Positions 54,165 to 62,944 of a stretch of DNA of 64,000 nucleotides are shown one piece after another. Made by a program: the position numbers and the translations under genes. A model generated the notes under the pieces. That model did no database searches. It saw nothing but the letters and a program-made list of their open reading frames with translations, and had not been told where the DNA came from. Position 1 is the stretch's first letter; every line of letters starts with the position of its first letter. The DNA is from Bradyrhizobium sp. B124 (GTDB lineage: Bacteria > Pseudomonadota > Alphaproteobacteria > Rhizobiales > Xanthobacteraceae): positions 3,534,001-3,598,000 of the forward strand of contig NZ_CP152413.1 of assembly GCF_038967635.1 (NCBI RefSeq), written 5' to 3'.

Positions 54165-55154
54165 TTATTCGATCACTTCGTCGGCAGTCGCAAGTAGCGA
54201 GGCCGGTATGTCCAAGCCGAGGCCCTTCGCGGTTTTCAAGTTCACCACCAGCTCAAATTTAGTCGGCAACTGCACCGGCAGGTTAGCCGGTTTCTCGCCC
54301 TTGAGAATGCGATCTGCATAGATGGCTGCCTGTCGAAATAACTCTATCAAGTCGACTCCATAGGACATCAGGCCCCCATCGGCAACGGCCGCACGCAACG
54401 CATAGATTGTCGGCAACCGATAACGTGCAGCGAGCTCAACGAATAGTTTACGCTGAGAGTTGGTTGTAGGATCGGACGGCACAATCAGACCGTAATCCGC
54501 CCCTTGTCCCCATTGACTCATTGCTGCTTCGACCGCGGTTGCTTCGCGCACCGAAGCCGAAATGACGTTGACGGCAAAGCCGGGAGCCGCGGTTTCCAGC
54601 AACGCAAGGATGCGTTTGTGCGTAGCATTGTCGGGATTCATCAAAACGGCAACGCGAGCCACTTGTGGCGCAACTTGCTTGAGTAGCCCAAGCAATTTCG
54701 CACCCAAGCTTGGCTCCATCACCGTAAAGCCCGTCACATTGCCTCCAGGATGGGCGAGGCTTTGCACTATGCCATCTCCCACCGGATCGCCCCCACCTAT
54801 GAAGATGACGGGGATCATCTGGGTAGACGTCTGTGCCGCCTTCATCGCCGCATCACCATTCGCCAGCAGCACGTCGGGTGAGTCGCGTAAGGCTCGCTCC
54901 GTTGCAGATCGCACCCACTCGGCATCACCGGTACCCCATCGGAAACTAACCTGGAGATTTCCGCCGATTGTCCAGCCAGCCTTCTCGAGCTGGCGCTGAA
55001 AGACTGTGGCACGGAGCTGTCCCTGGGGATCGTTCTCGGGGTACAACATGACGACGCCGATCCGACGCACCTGCTGAGGCCGCTGCGCGCGAGCCACAAA
55101 CGGAGAACTGGCGGCGGCTCCTGCAAAAATAAAGATGAGTTCGCGCCGCCTCAT
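54165..55154 (-). CDS. ABC transporter substrate-binding protein, paralogue 2
   Basis: This 329-residue protein begins MRRRELIFIFAGAAASSPFVARAQ. It shares QRQLEKAGWTIGGNLQVSFRWG, VIFIGGGDPVGDGIVQSLAHPGGNVTGFT and LGLDIPASLLATADEVIE with the other three copies. The predicted mature protein is a bilobal periplasmic-binding fold. It diverges strongly from its neighbours, which suggests separate ligands. Confidence 0.9.
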   Translation of the reverse strand: MRRRELIFIFAGAAASSPFVARAQRPQQVRRIGVVMLYPENDPQGQLRATVFQRQLEKAGWTIGGNLQVSFRWGTGDAEWVRSATERALRDSPDVLLANGDAAMKAAQTSTQMIPVIFIGGGDPVGDGIVQSLAHPGGNVTGFTVMEPSLGAKLLGLLKQVAPQVARVAVLMNPDNATHKRILALLETAAPGFAVNVISASVREATAVEAAMSQWGQGADYGLIVPSDPTTNSQRKLFVELAARYRLPTIYALRAAVADGGLMSYGVDLIELFRQAAIYADRILKGEKPANLPVQLPTKFELVVNLKTAKGLGLDIPASLLATADEVIE

Positions 55155-55507
55155 GATTCCCTTCTCAATAGGGCTTCACTGGTTTCGATGCGTGTTCACT
55201 ATCGTCCGGCTCAGAGTGGAAGACACATGATACTAACACATATTCCAGCGTGCTTCGTAAGGATCGCCTAGGATTAAGTCTGCTTGGGTCGTCCAAGAGT
55301 GGACGCGCCGGCGTGCCGGAGCAATATCAGGACTATCCTCATACCAACCGCAGCCAGGTAAGGTGCCGCCTCAAGGTCGGAACAGGGCTCATGCAACGCT
55401 GCCACGCACTATCGCGAGCGAGTAGCGCCGGCCGCACTTAAGGGCGCCTTTGCGGCCGTCAGATTGATCACGAATTCCAGTTTGACATTAACGGAAGTGG
55501 CGAGATC
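55155..55507. other. Intergenic region between paralogues
   Basis: No supported gene; probably holds the promoter of paralogue 2. It contains a short duplicate of the family 3' end (KLEFVINLTAAKAPLS in the minus direction near 55440-55500), a likely remnant of a fifth copy. Confidence 0.35.
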
Positions 55508-56485
55508 TCATTCGATTACCTCGTCGGCTCGGGCAAGCAGTCCGGGCGATACAGTAAGACCGAGCGCCTTGGCGCTCTTCAAATTGAAGAACAGCTCTAC
55601 TTTGGTAGATAGCTGTACCGGCAGGTCGCCAGGCTTCTCACCTTTGAGAATCCGGCCGACGTAGAGGCCAGCGTGGTGGTACGAATCGATAATGCTCCCG
55701 CCATAGCTCATCACACCGCCAGCCGCGGTGAATTCTCGATACTGATAGATCGCAGGCATTGCCAGGCGAAGCGAGGTCGCTCCTAGTTTTTCTGCTCGGC
55801 TGGTGAAGAGCTGATCGGTGCCGACTATCAGGGCGCCCACGCCCAACCCTGGCAGACTGGCGAACACTGCGTCCAGCTCTTCGTCGCTGCGCGCGTACAA
55901 TACTTGCAGCTCGAGCCCCAGTGAGCCGGCTGCTGCCTGAACGGCCGGTACAACAGACTTAGCCAGGGGATTGGTCGGGTTGACGAGAAGACCAGCGATC
56001 TTCACGTTGGGCATCAATTCATGCATCAATTCGAGGCGCTTTGGCGCGGTCTCGACGTTAATGTGCGCCGCGCCTGTAAGATTGCCGCCGGGTCGGCTAA
56101 GGCTATCAACGAGCCCTGTCCGTACAGGATCGCCGCCAATCGCAAAGACAATCGGTACGGTCGTGGTCGCTAGTTTCAGAGCCAACGCCGCCGGCGTGGT
56201 GACCGCAACGATCACGCTTACCTGACGACGAACCAGATCGGCCGCCAGCGCCGGCAGACGCTCATACTGCCCGTCGGCCCAGACATACTCGATCTTCACA
56301 TTCTGGCCCTCGACGAAGCCCGCCTCGCCAAGGCTCTTCCGAAATGCTCCGATCATGGGCGCATAGTCGCGCGACGACGTGCTGCTGAGCAAACCGATTA
56401 TCGGCATAGGTTGCTGCCCTCTTGCGGCAAACGGCCAGATCATCGCCGCCGCACTCAGCACCGCGATGAACTTACGCCGCTGCAT
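55508..56485 (-). CDS. ABC transporter substrate-binding protein, paralogue 3
   Basis: This 325-residue protein starts at MQRRKFIAVLSAAAMIWPFAARGQQ; a GGAGGAG ribosome-binding site directly upstream decides against the ATG six codons earlier. It carries the family blocks GFVEGQNVKIEYVWADGQYERLPALAADLVRRQV and VFAIGGDPVRTGLVDSLSRPGGNLTG, and ends LGLTVSPGLLARADEVIE. The latter half (VMSYGGSIIDSYHHAGLYVGRILKGEKPGDLPVQ) is nearly the same in all four. Confidence 0.9.
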   Translation of the reverse strand: MQRRKFIAVLSAAAMIWPFAARGQQPMPIIGLLSSTSSRDYAPMIGAFRKSLGEAGFVEGQNVKIEYVWADGQYERLPALAADLVRRQVSVIVAVTTPAALALKLATTTVPIVFAIGGDPVRTGLVDSLSRPGGNLTGAAHINVETAPKRLELMHELMPNVKIAGLLVNPTNPLAKSVVPAVQAAAGSLGLELQVLYARSDEELDAVFASLPGLGVGALIVGTDQLFTSRAEKLGATSLRLAMPAIYQYREFTAAGGVMSYGGSIIDSYHHAGLYVGRILKGEKPGDLPVQLSTKVELFFNLKSAKALGLTVSPGLLARADEVIE

Positions 56486-56720
56486 ATCTCCTCCAGGGAA
56501 CACGCACGCTTGTCAGTGTTCAGAGCTCAACGTGTTGCGTGAGCCGAAGCGCACCTTACGATCGGGTAGCGAACGAGCCGAACGTCTAAGTCGGGTCAAG
56601 AACGCCGCTTTGGCGGTCGACGGGTCGTTTCCGGTTTGCCGTCATCGGACGTCGCCGGGGCTGTCCGATGTTCCGCATTTCAGGTCACAAGGACCTTATA
56701 GATCGCAGCAAACGGAACCC

Positions 56721-57701
56721 CTATTCGATCACCTGGTCGGCGCGGGTAAGTAGCGTGGCCGGTAGAGTAAGACCAAGCGCTTTGGCGGTTTTGAGGTTGA
56801 TGACCATTTCGAATTTGCTCGGCTGTAAGATCGGCAACTTGTTCGGCTTCTCGCCCGCCAGGATTCGGCCGACGTATCGTCCCGCCATGCGCAGTTCGTC
56901 TGTGAAAGTCACGCCATAGGCGATTAGACCACCGGCGAGCGCGAACAAGCGATGGAAATAGATCGTCGGTATGGCATGCTGAGCCGCAAGCTCGACGAGC
57001 TGAGCCGGCTGACTGTAGAAGAATGTATCGGTGCCGATCATTAGAGCCGCGCCCGCCTGTCGGGCGAGTGCCGCGAATGCAGTAGCAATCTCACCCTCGT
57101 TGCTCGCGGCCAATACGCGCAGTTCTCGGCCGGTTTGTTGCGCCGCCGCTCGCGCGTCATAGGCTTCGGTTTCGGCATTCGGATTACGCTGATTGACCAG
57201 TAGGGCGAATGCGGCCGTGGGCGCGACCTCGGCGAGGATCTCGACCCGCTTTCCCGTCAGGACGTCGATAAACAGAGTTACGCCCGTGATATTCCCGGTC
57301 GGTCGGCTCAAACTGCCGACCAGGCCATATTTTACCGGATCGTCCCCGGTCGCGACCACAATAGGGATAGTTGATGTGGCGGCCTTGGCCGCAAGCCCCG
57401 CGACAGCACCGCCCACCGCCGCGATAACGGTAACCTGGCGTTTTACCAGATTGGCGGCCAACGACGGTAGCTTATCGTACTGGCCCGCCGCCCACGCAAA
57501 TTCAATGGCGATATTCCGCCCCTCGACATAGCCGGCCTCTTTGAGGCCGCCGCGAAAGGCCGCCACTAGTGGGGCAAAGGCATCAGCCGATCCGCTGCAC
57601 AGAAATCCAATCACCGGCATGGCCGGCTGCTCTGCGTGCACCGCCAGCGGCAAAGACACCGCCGTGCCGCCGAGAAGCGTGATGAACTGGCGTCGTCGCA
57701 T
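56721..57701 (-). CDS. ABC transporter substrate-binding protein, paralogue 4
   Basis: This 326-residue protein begins MRRRQFITLLGGTAVSLPLAVHA, the family signal. The frame extends upstream to 57812 without family resemblance. Shared blocks are GGLKEAGYVEGRNIAIEFAWAAGQYDKLPSLAANLVKRQVTVI, VVATGDDPVKYGLVGSLSRPTGNITG and LGLTLPATLLTRADQVIE. It is the promoter-proximal copy of the array. Confidence 0.9.
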   Translation of the reverse strand: MRRRQFITLLGGTAVSLPLAVHAEQPAMPVIGFLCSGSADAFAPLVAAFRGGLKEAGYVEGRNIAIEFAWAAGQYDKLPSLAANLVKRQVTVIAAVGGAVAGLAAKAATSTIPIVVATGDDPVKYGLVGSLSRPTGNITGVTLFIDVLTGKRVEILAEVAPTAAFALLVNQRNPNAETEAYDARAAAQQTGRELRVLAASNEGEIATAFAALARQAGAALMIGTDTFFYSQPAQLVELAAQHAIPTIYFHRLFALAGGLIAYGVTFTDELRMAGRYVGRILAGEKPNKLPILQPSKFEMVINLKTAKALGLTLPATLLTRADQVIE

Positions 57702-58106
57702 TTGACCCGCCGACAACACATCTTTGCGCAATGCACAAAGCTTAGCACTTTGCGACCGAGCGGCGAATGAAAAAGAGCAAGTAGCCAACCTCAGAAGCTG
57801 GTCGGGCCCCACGTCTCAGTTCTGTGTAAAAACGCGAAGACGCTCAATCGCGATAGAAGAAATTATTCGTCCAAGACCCCTATGGTCGCCCAACTCACAA
57901 GCGAATTCAACTTAGAAGTCGAATGAAAAATTTCATTCTCGTCGCGTTTCGATTTTTTGAGTTTTTACACAGCCAGGGTCAAACTCGGAAGTCGGAACGC
58001 GCGATCGCGACGTCCGCTTCACTTCCGGCACCGGACCTTCAATAGCCAGCGCGGCCCTTCCGAGAAGGGCGAATAGGCGAAATCGCGCTCATATTTTGCA
58101 ATGAAA
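57702..58106. other. AT-richer intergenic region upstream of the array
   Basis: Contains AAATTTCATTC- and TTTTTTGAGTTTTTAC-like AT-rich stretches that could hold the array promoter. No supported gene. Confidence 0.4.
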
Positions 58107-58130
58107 GAGGCCGCCAACTGAGGCGGCCTC
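58107..58130 (-). terminator. Terminator-like hairpin
   Basis: GAGGCCGCC and GGCGGCCTC form a perfect 9-bp stem with a 6-base loop. On the minus strand it is followed by TTTCATT. It lies downstream of the truncated DUF1330 gene. Confidence 0.6.
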
Positions 58131-58253
58131 CCGACGTGCGGTTCGCACTTGGGTTATTGCTACAGTCCTTCGACAACGTAGGCGCGGAAAGTTGCATAAT
58201 TGTCGCCAATTTTACGCGCTGCCCTCTTCTTTCCGGGCGGGTACCGGAAAGCG

Positions 58254-58397
58254 CTACTTCTCAACTTCGACGACGTAACGTCGGATCACCTTGGTTGCCT
58301 TATCACGTAGGGGTGCAAGGTCCGTCCATGCTTTCGACTTGTAGAATGCTACTGCGTCATCCATGCTGTCCCATTCGACGATGGCTGCACTCTTGGG
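58254..58397 (-). pseudogene. DUF1330 protein, C-terminal fragment
   Basis: The minus frame reads KSAAIVEWDSMDDAVAFYKSKAWTDLAPLRDKATKVIRRYVVEVEK and stops at 58254. This is the conserved end of a DUF1330 (dimeric alpha-beta barrel) protein. The first half is missing; at about 58397 the sequence becomes the 3' end of an hsp20 gene on the other strand. Confidence 0.6.
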
Positions 58398-58579
58398 AGG
58401 CGACCCGGGCCTTCAGGCGGCAGTTCAATCTGGCCGACTACGTCCAGGTCAGGAACGCCTCGTTCGACAACGGGCTGCTGCTGATCGAGCTGGTCCGGGA
58501 AATCCCCGAGGCTATGAAACCGCGGCGGATCGCCATCAACGGCAGCAACGTCCATCAGCTCGAAGCCAAGGCGGCTTGA
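58398..58579 (+). pseudogene. Small heat-shock protein (Hsp20), C-terminal fragment
   Basis: The frame FRRQFNLADYVQVRNASFDNGLLLIELVREIPEAMKPRRIAINGSN is the end of an alpha-crystallin domain with its final strand. The N-terminal 100 or so codons are lost. It is followed by two small genes and rpoH, a group known next to small heat-shock genes in Bradyrhizobium. Confidence 0.75.
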
Positions 58580-58651
58580 GCGAATATCCCGCGGCGGCCC
58601 GGCCTCGTTGTGTCGGGCTGCCGCCCCACTCGTCTTCGAATGGAGGAACAC

Positions 58652-58971
58652 ATGCGGCCGACGACCGCCACCCACGACAACGTTTTCGATTTCCAGGCGC
58701 TGCTGCATCCGGGCACCGCGTTCGAGCATCCCACGTGGTAGCGCATCCGGACCTGACCCTGGCCGAGAAACGCGCGATTCTGGCCTCCTGGGCTTCCGAC
58801 GCTTCCGCGATTGCCTCATGTCCCGCCCTGCGGGCCCCGGCAGGCCTCAAGGCTCCCGTCAGCATCGACACCATCCTCGAGGCCTTGTGCGGGCTTGATG
58901 GCGGCCGGCGCAACCCGCCCGGTGGCACGCCAAAACGGCGGTTCCCGACGGCGCGGACGCTGGCAGCTTGA
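58652..58971 (+). pseudogene. Heat-shock-locus small gene, frameshifted
   Basis: ATG 58652 (GGAGGA upstream) reads MRPTTATHDNVFDFQALLHPGTAFEHP and then stops. The continuation HVVAHPDLTLAEKRAILASWASDASAI lies one frame away, separated by a one-base deletion near 58725. The combined protein matches the conserved small partner of rhizobial Hsp20 genes. Function unknown. Confidence 0.6.
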
Positions 58972-58981
58972 GGAGGGTCGC

Positions 58982-59221
58982 ATGGACGATATCCTTTTAC
59001 CCCGTCACGTGATCGACCGGGTCGAGCATCGCTGGGCGGCCCGGCTGCAGCAGACGCGAAGGCATGGTCCAGCGAGAGGGACAGATCGCTCCGTCTTCGG
59101 CCTGCGCAGTCCTGCGGTCCGCAGACGATCCCGGCGCGCCGCGGCTCCTGCGCTCACGGCCGATCAGACCGCAAGGGTTTCGAAAGGCCATCAGCGGGCA
59201 GCTCGAGCCAGTTCATTTTAG
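58982..59221 (+). CDS. Small conserved protein of the heat-shock locus
   Basis: This 79-residue frame begins MDDILLPRHVIDRVEHRWAARLQQ, a recurring start in Bradyrhizobium, and then becomes Arg/Ala-rich. The second half probably is out of frame with the original. It sits between the previous pseudogene and rpoH. Confidence 0.45.
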   Translation: MDDILLPRHVIDRVEHRWAARLQQTRRHGPARGTDRSVFGLRSPAVRRRSRRAAAPALTADQTARVSKGHQRAARASSF

Positions 59222-59233
59222 GATCGAAGGGAG

Positions 59234-60117
59234 GTGAGCAATGGGGGCACTGCATCTGTTCCAACGCTGTCGCTCGACGCCGGGCTGACGCATTATCTTG
59301 CGGAAATCCGCAAGTTTCCTATGCTGCTGCCCGAGCAGGAGGCGGCCTATGCGGCACGCTTGCGAGAGCATGGCGACCGTGACGCCGCCTAACATATTGT
59401 CCCAGCCATCTGCGGCTCGTCGCTAAGATCGCCATGCGATATCGCGGCTACGGGCTACCGATTTCGGACGTTATTTCCGAAGGCAATCTGGCCCTCATGC
59501 GGGCGGGCAAGCGTTTTGAGCCCGAGCGCGGCTTCCGGCTCGCGACCTACGCTATGTGGTGGATCAAGTCTTCGATACAGGAATACATCCTGCGCTCATG
59601 GTCGCTGGTGAAAATGGGGAGCAGCGCAGCCCAGCGGAAACTGTTTTTCAAGCTTCGCAGGACAAAAGCGCAAATCTCGGCACTTGAGGACGGCGACCTC
59701 CGTCCGGAGCACACCGCGAGGATTGCCAGGAAGCTTGGCGTGCAGGAGAACGAGGTCGTCGAGATGAACCGGCGCCTTGGCGGTGACATGTCGCTCAACG
59801 CTTTGGTGCATGCAGACGAGGCGGGCGAAATACAGGACTGGCTGGTCGATCCGGCGTCCGGTCCCGAAGACGTGTACGCGGGCGAGGAGGAAGACAGACA
59901 GCGGCGTCAGGCGCTTGCTGGCGCCATGGAAGTCCTCACCGCCCGGGAGCGAGACATATTTGAGGCGCGCTTCCTGTCCGAACCATCGGTCAGGCTTGAG
60001 GATCTCGCAACACGATATCGCGTTTCTCGCGAGCGGGTGCGCCAGATTGAAGTTCGCGCATTTGAAAAAATAGGTGCTGCCGTACGCGCTCGCTTCGCGA
60101 ACAAAGCAGTGCATTGA
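59234..60117 (+). pseudogene. rpoH: RNA polymerase sigma-32 factor (heat shock), interrupted
   Basis: A GTG at 59234 starts SNGGTASVPTLSLDAGLTHYLAEIRKFPMLLPEQEAAYAARLREHGDRDAA, region 1.2 of RpoH, ending in a TAA at 59389-59391. The rest, from RLVAKIAMRYRGYGLPISDVISEGN, continues in another frame to 60117. It keeps region 2 (FRLATYAMWWIKSSIQEYILRSW), the RpoH box (QRKLFFKLRR) and the region 4 helix-turn-helix (YRVSRERVRQIEVRAFEKIG). One stop plus one frameshift divide the gene. A shorter protein from ATG 59434 would lack region 1 and part of 2.1. Bradyrhizobium carries several rpoH copies, so loss of one is tolerable. Confidence 0.8.
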
Positions 60118-60171
60118 GAGGAGCCGTTCTGCGATCTCCTTTCACATCCGTCAACACCGTTCGCGGGAATC

Positions 60172-60654
60172 TCATCGTAAAGCTTCACTGAGACGGTCAA
60201 GAAACACTGCCTGACCTTTCAGAATCTTATCGCCGGCCTGCGGCATGCCGAACCAGCCGGCGCGGTCGAGCTCGGGAAAGCTTTGCTGCCTCCCGGAACG
60301 TGGCGGCCACTCTACCTCGAACGGATTGCTCCTGAGCTCGTCCGGATTCCAGTCGTCCTCCGCGGCCCAGACATGCACGGTCCTGCCGCCGGGCTGTTTC
60401 GCATCGCCAAGGGACACAAAAGCGCCGCGCGGAGTGTAACCTGTCCCCTCCGCAAATTCACGTTTGGCCGCTTCGAGCGGCGGCTCACCAAAAGCGATAA
60501 GACCTTTGGGAATGGTCCACGCGCCAAGATCCTTTTTCTTCCAGAAAGGTCCTCCCGGGTGGCCGAGCAAAACTTCCACGCCTTCGTCTTTCCGGCGGAA
60601 GAGAAGAATGCCGGCGCTTGCTTTTGGCAGCGATGTTGCCCTTACGGTGCGCAT
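60172..60654 (-). CDS. NUDIX hydrolase with an altered catalytic box
   Basis: This 160-residue NUDIX protein (SAGILLFRRKDEGVEVLLGHPGGPFWKKKDLGAWTIPKG) hydrolyses nucleoside-diphosphate-linked substrates in the family. The box reads G51-x5-E57-x7-R65-E66-F67-A68-E69-G70-T71-G72. The usual REUxEExGU has Glu at position 70, a metal ligand, but here the codon is GGG. Catalysis would be impaired or lost. Everything else is intact. Confidence 0.88.
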   Translation of the reverse strand: MRTVRATSLPKASAGILLFRRKDEGVEVLLGHPGGPFWKKKDLGAWTIPKGLIAFGEPPLEAAKREFAEGTGYTPRGAFVSLGDAKQPGGRTVHVWAAEDDWNPDELRSNPFEVEWPPRSGRQQSFPELDRAGWFGMPQAGDKILKGQAVFLDRLSEALR

Positions 60655-60972
60655 CTACCTGACGCGGGCCTCGCGTGAAGACGCATGGCGGCGCGTCACC
60701 TTCCCGGCGGCGGCTTTTCGCTTCGCGAGATGCGCAAGGATCTGCACAAGGGGCATTGCATTCAGGACGCGGTCCGGAGGCACGCCGCCCTTGCGCGCCA
60801 TTTCAACACCCCAATGCATGTGGTCGAGCTCACGTATGGAGTGAGCATCAGGATTGATGCTGAAGATATCGGTGAGGGCACCCCCCGCGATGACACGTTC
60901 CAGCGGCTGCGACAACGCGGCAAGGCTGTCCGCCGCGCGCGCATAGGCCTTTGAGCGATAAGGATTTCCGAA
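60655..60972 (-). pseudogene. DNA polymerase X/PHP protein with 5' and internal deletions
   Basis: The frame reads RFGNPYRSKAYARAADSLAALSQPLERVIAGG, from the N-terminal helix-hairpin region of PolX. It then goes directly to INPDAHSIRELDHMHWGVEMARKGGVPPDRVLNAMPL, the C-terminal PHP exonuclease end. About 400 residues of polymerase core are missing in phase between ALTDI and FSINPDAH, and the start is lost at about 60972. Confidence 0.7.
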
Positions 60973-61524
60973 GCGACAGACTGGAAGATGCGCTGGCTTG
61001 ATCGCGTGCTGCCGAACATCGTAGCGATCACAGCCGCCCATCCGAAGCGGACGATCTTTACGCGCTTCATCCCGGCAAGGAAGCCTGGCCAGGGCGTCGG
61101 CATGTGGCGGCACTATTATGAGCGGTGGGGCTCTATGACCATCGACGAGCTGGGACCCGAGATGATCGGGCTTGTGCCGGACCTCGCGAAATTCGTGCCT
61201 CCCGCTCGGACCTTCGACAAGCATGTCTATTCGCCGTGGACCGGGAGCGACCTGCATCAGCAACTGCGCAGCGCCGGCATCGATACTGTAATCATCACCG
61301 GCGGCGAGACCGATGTTTGTGTTCTCAGCACAATGCTGGGTGCAATAGATTGGGGCTTCCGGGTTATCCTGGTGACTGACGCGCTGTGCAGTTCTGCCGA
61401 CGAGACGCACGACGCAATGATGAATGTCTACACGAACCGCTTCGGCGAGCAGGTTGAGACTGTTACGACTGAAATCCTCCTCGGGAGCTGGCGCGCTGAA
61501 TTACCCGGGCGCAAGGTGTCATGA
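60955..61524 (+). pseudogene. Isochorismatase-family cysteine hydrolase lacking its N-terminus
   Basis: The frame ISEATDWKMRWLDRVLPNIVAITAAHPKRTIFTRFIP ... FDKHVYSPW ... TGGETDVCVLSTMLGAIDWGFRVILVTDALCS holds the catalytic Lys (FDKHVYS) and Cys (TDVCV) of the family. The N-terminal strand with the catalytic Asp (DxQ) is missing because the reading frame begins after a TGA at 60952-60954. An ATG at 60988 could start a 178-residue product without that Asp. Confidence 0.75.
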
Positions 61525-61841
61525 CTGCCGGACCCTGCCACCTTGTCGAGATCCTGCTGCCGAAGCAGTCCGGCAACGGCAAGCCTGTCGGGAAGGAGTG
61601 GTTCGAGGGCCTTTTGGAAGAATTGACGGATAAGTTCGGCGGAGCGACCAGTTTTGTAAGATCGCCCGGAAAGGGCCTGTGGCAAAGCGGCGGTCAAACC
61701 GAAGGCGACACCATCGCCGTCATCGAAGTCATGGCCGAGAGCATCGACCCGGATTATTGGCGCTCCTTCCGCGAGCGGCTGGAACGCGAACTAGCCCAGG
61801 AAGAAATTATCATCCGCGCGCAGGAGATCAGGCGGCTTTAG
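61521..61841 (+). CDS. Hypothetical protein coupled to the cysteine hydrolase
   Basis: This 106-residue protein overlaps the previous gene by 4 bases (ATGA) and reads like a small ferredoxin-like domain (CHLVEILLPKQSGNGKPVGKEWFEGLLEELTDKFGG, IAVIEVMAESIDPDYWRSFRERLERELAQEEIIIRAQEIRRL). No named family recognised. Its intact frame beside broken genes is notable. Confidence 0.65.
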   Translation: MTAGPCHLVEILLPKQSGNGKPVGKEWFEGLLEELTDKFGGATSFVRSPGKGLWQSGGQTEGDTIAVIEVMAESIDPDYWRSFRERLERELAQEEIIIRAQEIRRL

Positions 61842-61992
61842 ACCGGCCAAGAGGCTGCGATGATCCCGGCCGCTACCGGGCGGAACGTTAAGGGCGGAGT
61901 GATGCCCGCCCCGGAAATGGCGAATGCCGTCCAGCGCTGGAACTCTAGGTAAACCCGTTTGTTCTCAATCGGGGTATCCCGCGGAGAGTCCA

Positions 61993-62685
61993 ATGTTTTC
62001 AGGCTTCATTTTCGATGTGGAAGGGACGCTTGTCGACAGTGTGCCGCAAAACCTGCGAAGCCTGCAGGACGCTTTGGAGCGCTCCGGCTACCGGATTCCC
62101 TATCAGACCCTTTAGCTTTATTCCGGCCTCGACGGGGACCAGACTTTGCAACTCGCGATTCCGGAAGCTTCGGAAGAGGAGCGGAAGGATATCCTGAAGG
62201 TGCAAGGCACGATATACGAGCGCGATTACCTTTCCAGCGTGAAGCCGTTCGACGGCATACGCGATGTATTTCGTGTTCTGACAGAGAGCGGCGTACGCGT
62301 CGCGCTGGCGACCGATTGCAAGGGGCTCCCTTTCAAGCGTTACATCACCTTATTAAACGCCGACGAGTTCATTACCGCAACCGCATGCGGCGATGATGTC
62401 GAGCACGGAAAACCGGATCCTCGCCTGGTCGGCGTGGCGCTGCGCAAGCTTGCGCTGCCGGGCCCGCAGGCGGTCATGGTCGGTGACACGCCGTACGATG
62501 CCGAGGCTGGCCTCGAAGCCGGAACGAAAGCGGCCGGTGTCCTCACTGGCGGCTTTAGCGCCGACGTTCTGACCGGAGCAGGATGTTTTGCAGTGGGCGA
62601 AGATTTGCGTCGCCTTTTGCCGAGCCTCCTGAGCGGCGAAGCTTTTGCTCCCACGATCCAGCCAGACTTGCTCAAGAGCGCGTGA
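61993..62685 (+). pseudogene. HAD-family phosphatase with a nonsense codon
   Basis: The gene reads MFSGFIFDVEGTLVDSVPQNLRSLQDALERSGYRIPYQTL, a TAG at 62113-62115, then LYSGLDGDQTLQL and an intact remainder to 62685. Motif II (LATDCKG), motif III (GKPDPRLV) and motif IV (MVGDTPYDAEAG) are all present. The first motif has Glu where many members have the second Asp. The TAG most likely replaces a CAG glutamine. It resembles phosphoglycolate-phosphatase-like enzymes. Confidence 0.75.
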
Positions 62686-62944
62686 GAATTACGGAAACGT
62701 TTTCCGCCAAACAAACCTCGGGACAGATTGTCCCGGCAAGCATTTTCGTGTGGCTCTGCGTGGACCGCTTCCGGTTTAATAATCCTCGTGCGGACAAATT
62801 CCGCATCGGGGCCTTTCAACCCCGTGCTCGGAGCCCATCCGCTTTGGATAATTCGCCAGACCGCTAGAACGGCCCTCCCGCCGGTCGCATAAGCCATTAA
62901 CATCGGCAAGACTGAACCGTACGGAAGAAGGTCGGGGGACTTTG

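Noticed and set aside
60655..61410. 251-residue version of the PolX frame
   Set aside because: Its first 140 residues are antisense to the cysteine hydrolase, whose family motifs are clear; only the part below ~60972 is PolX.
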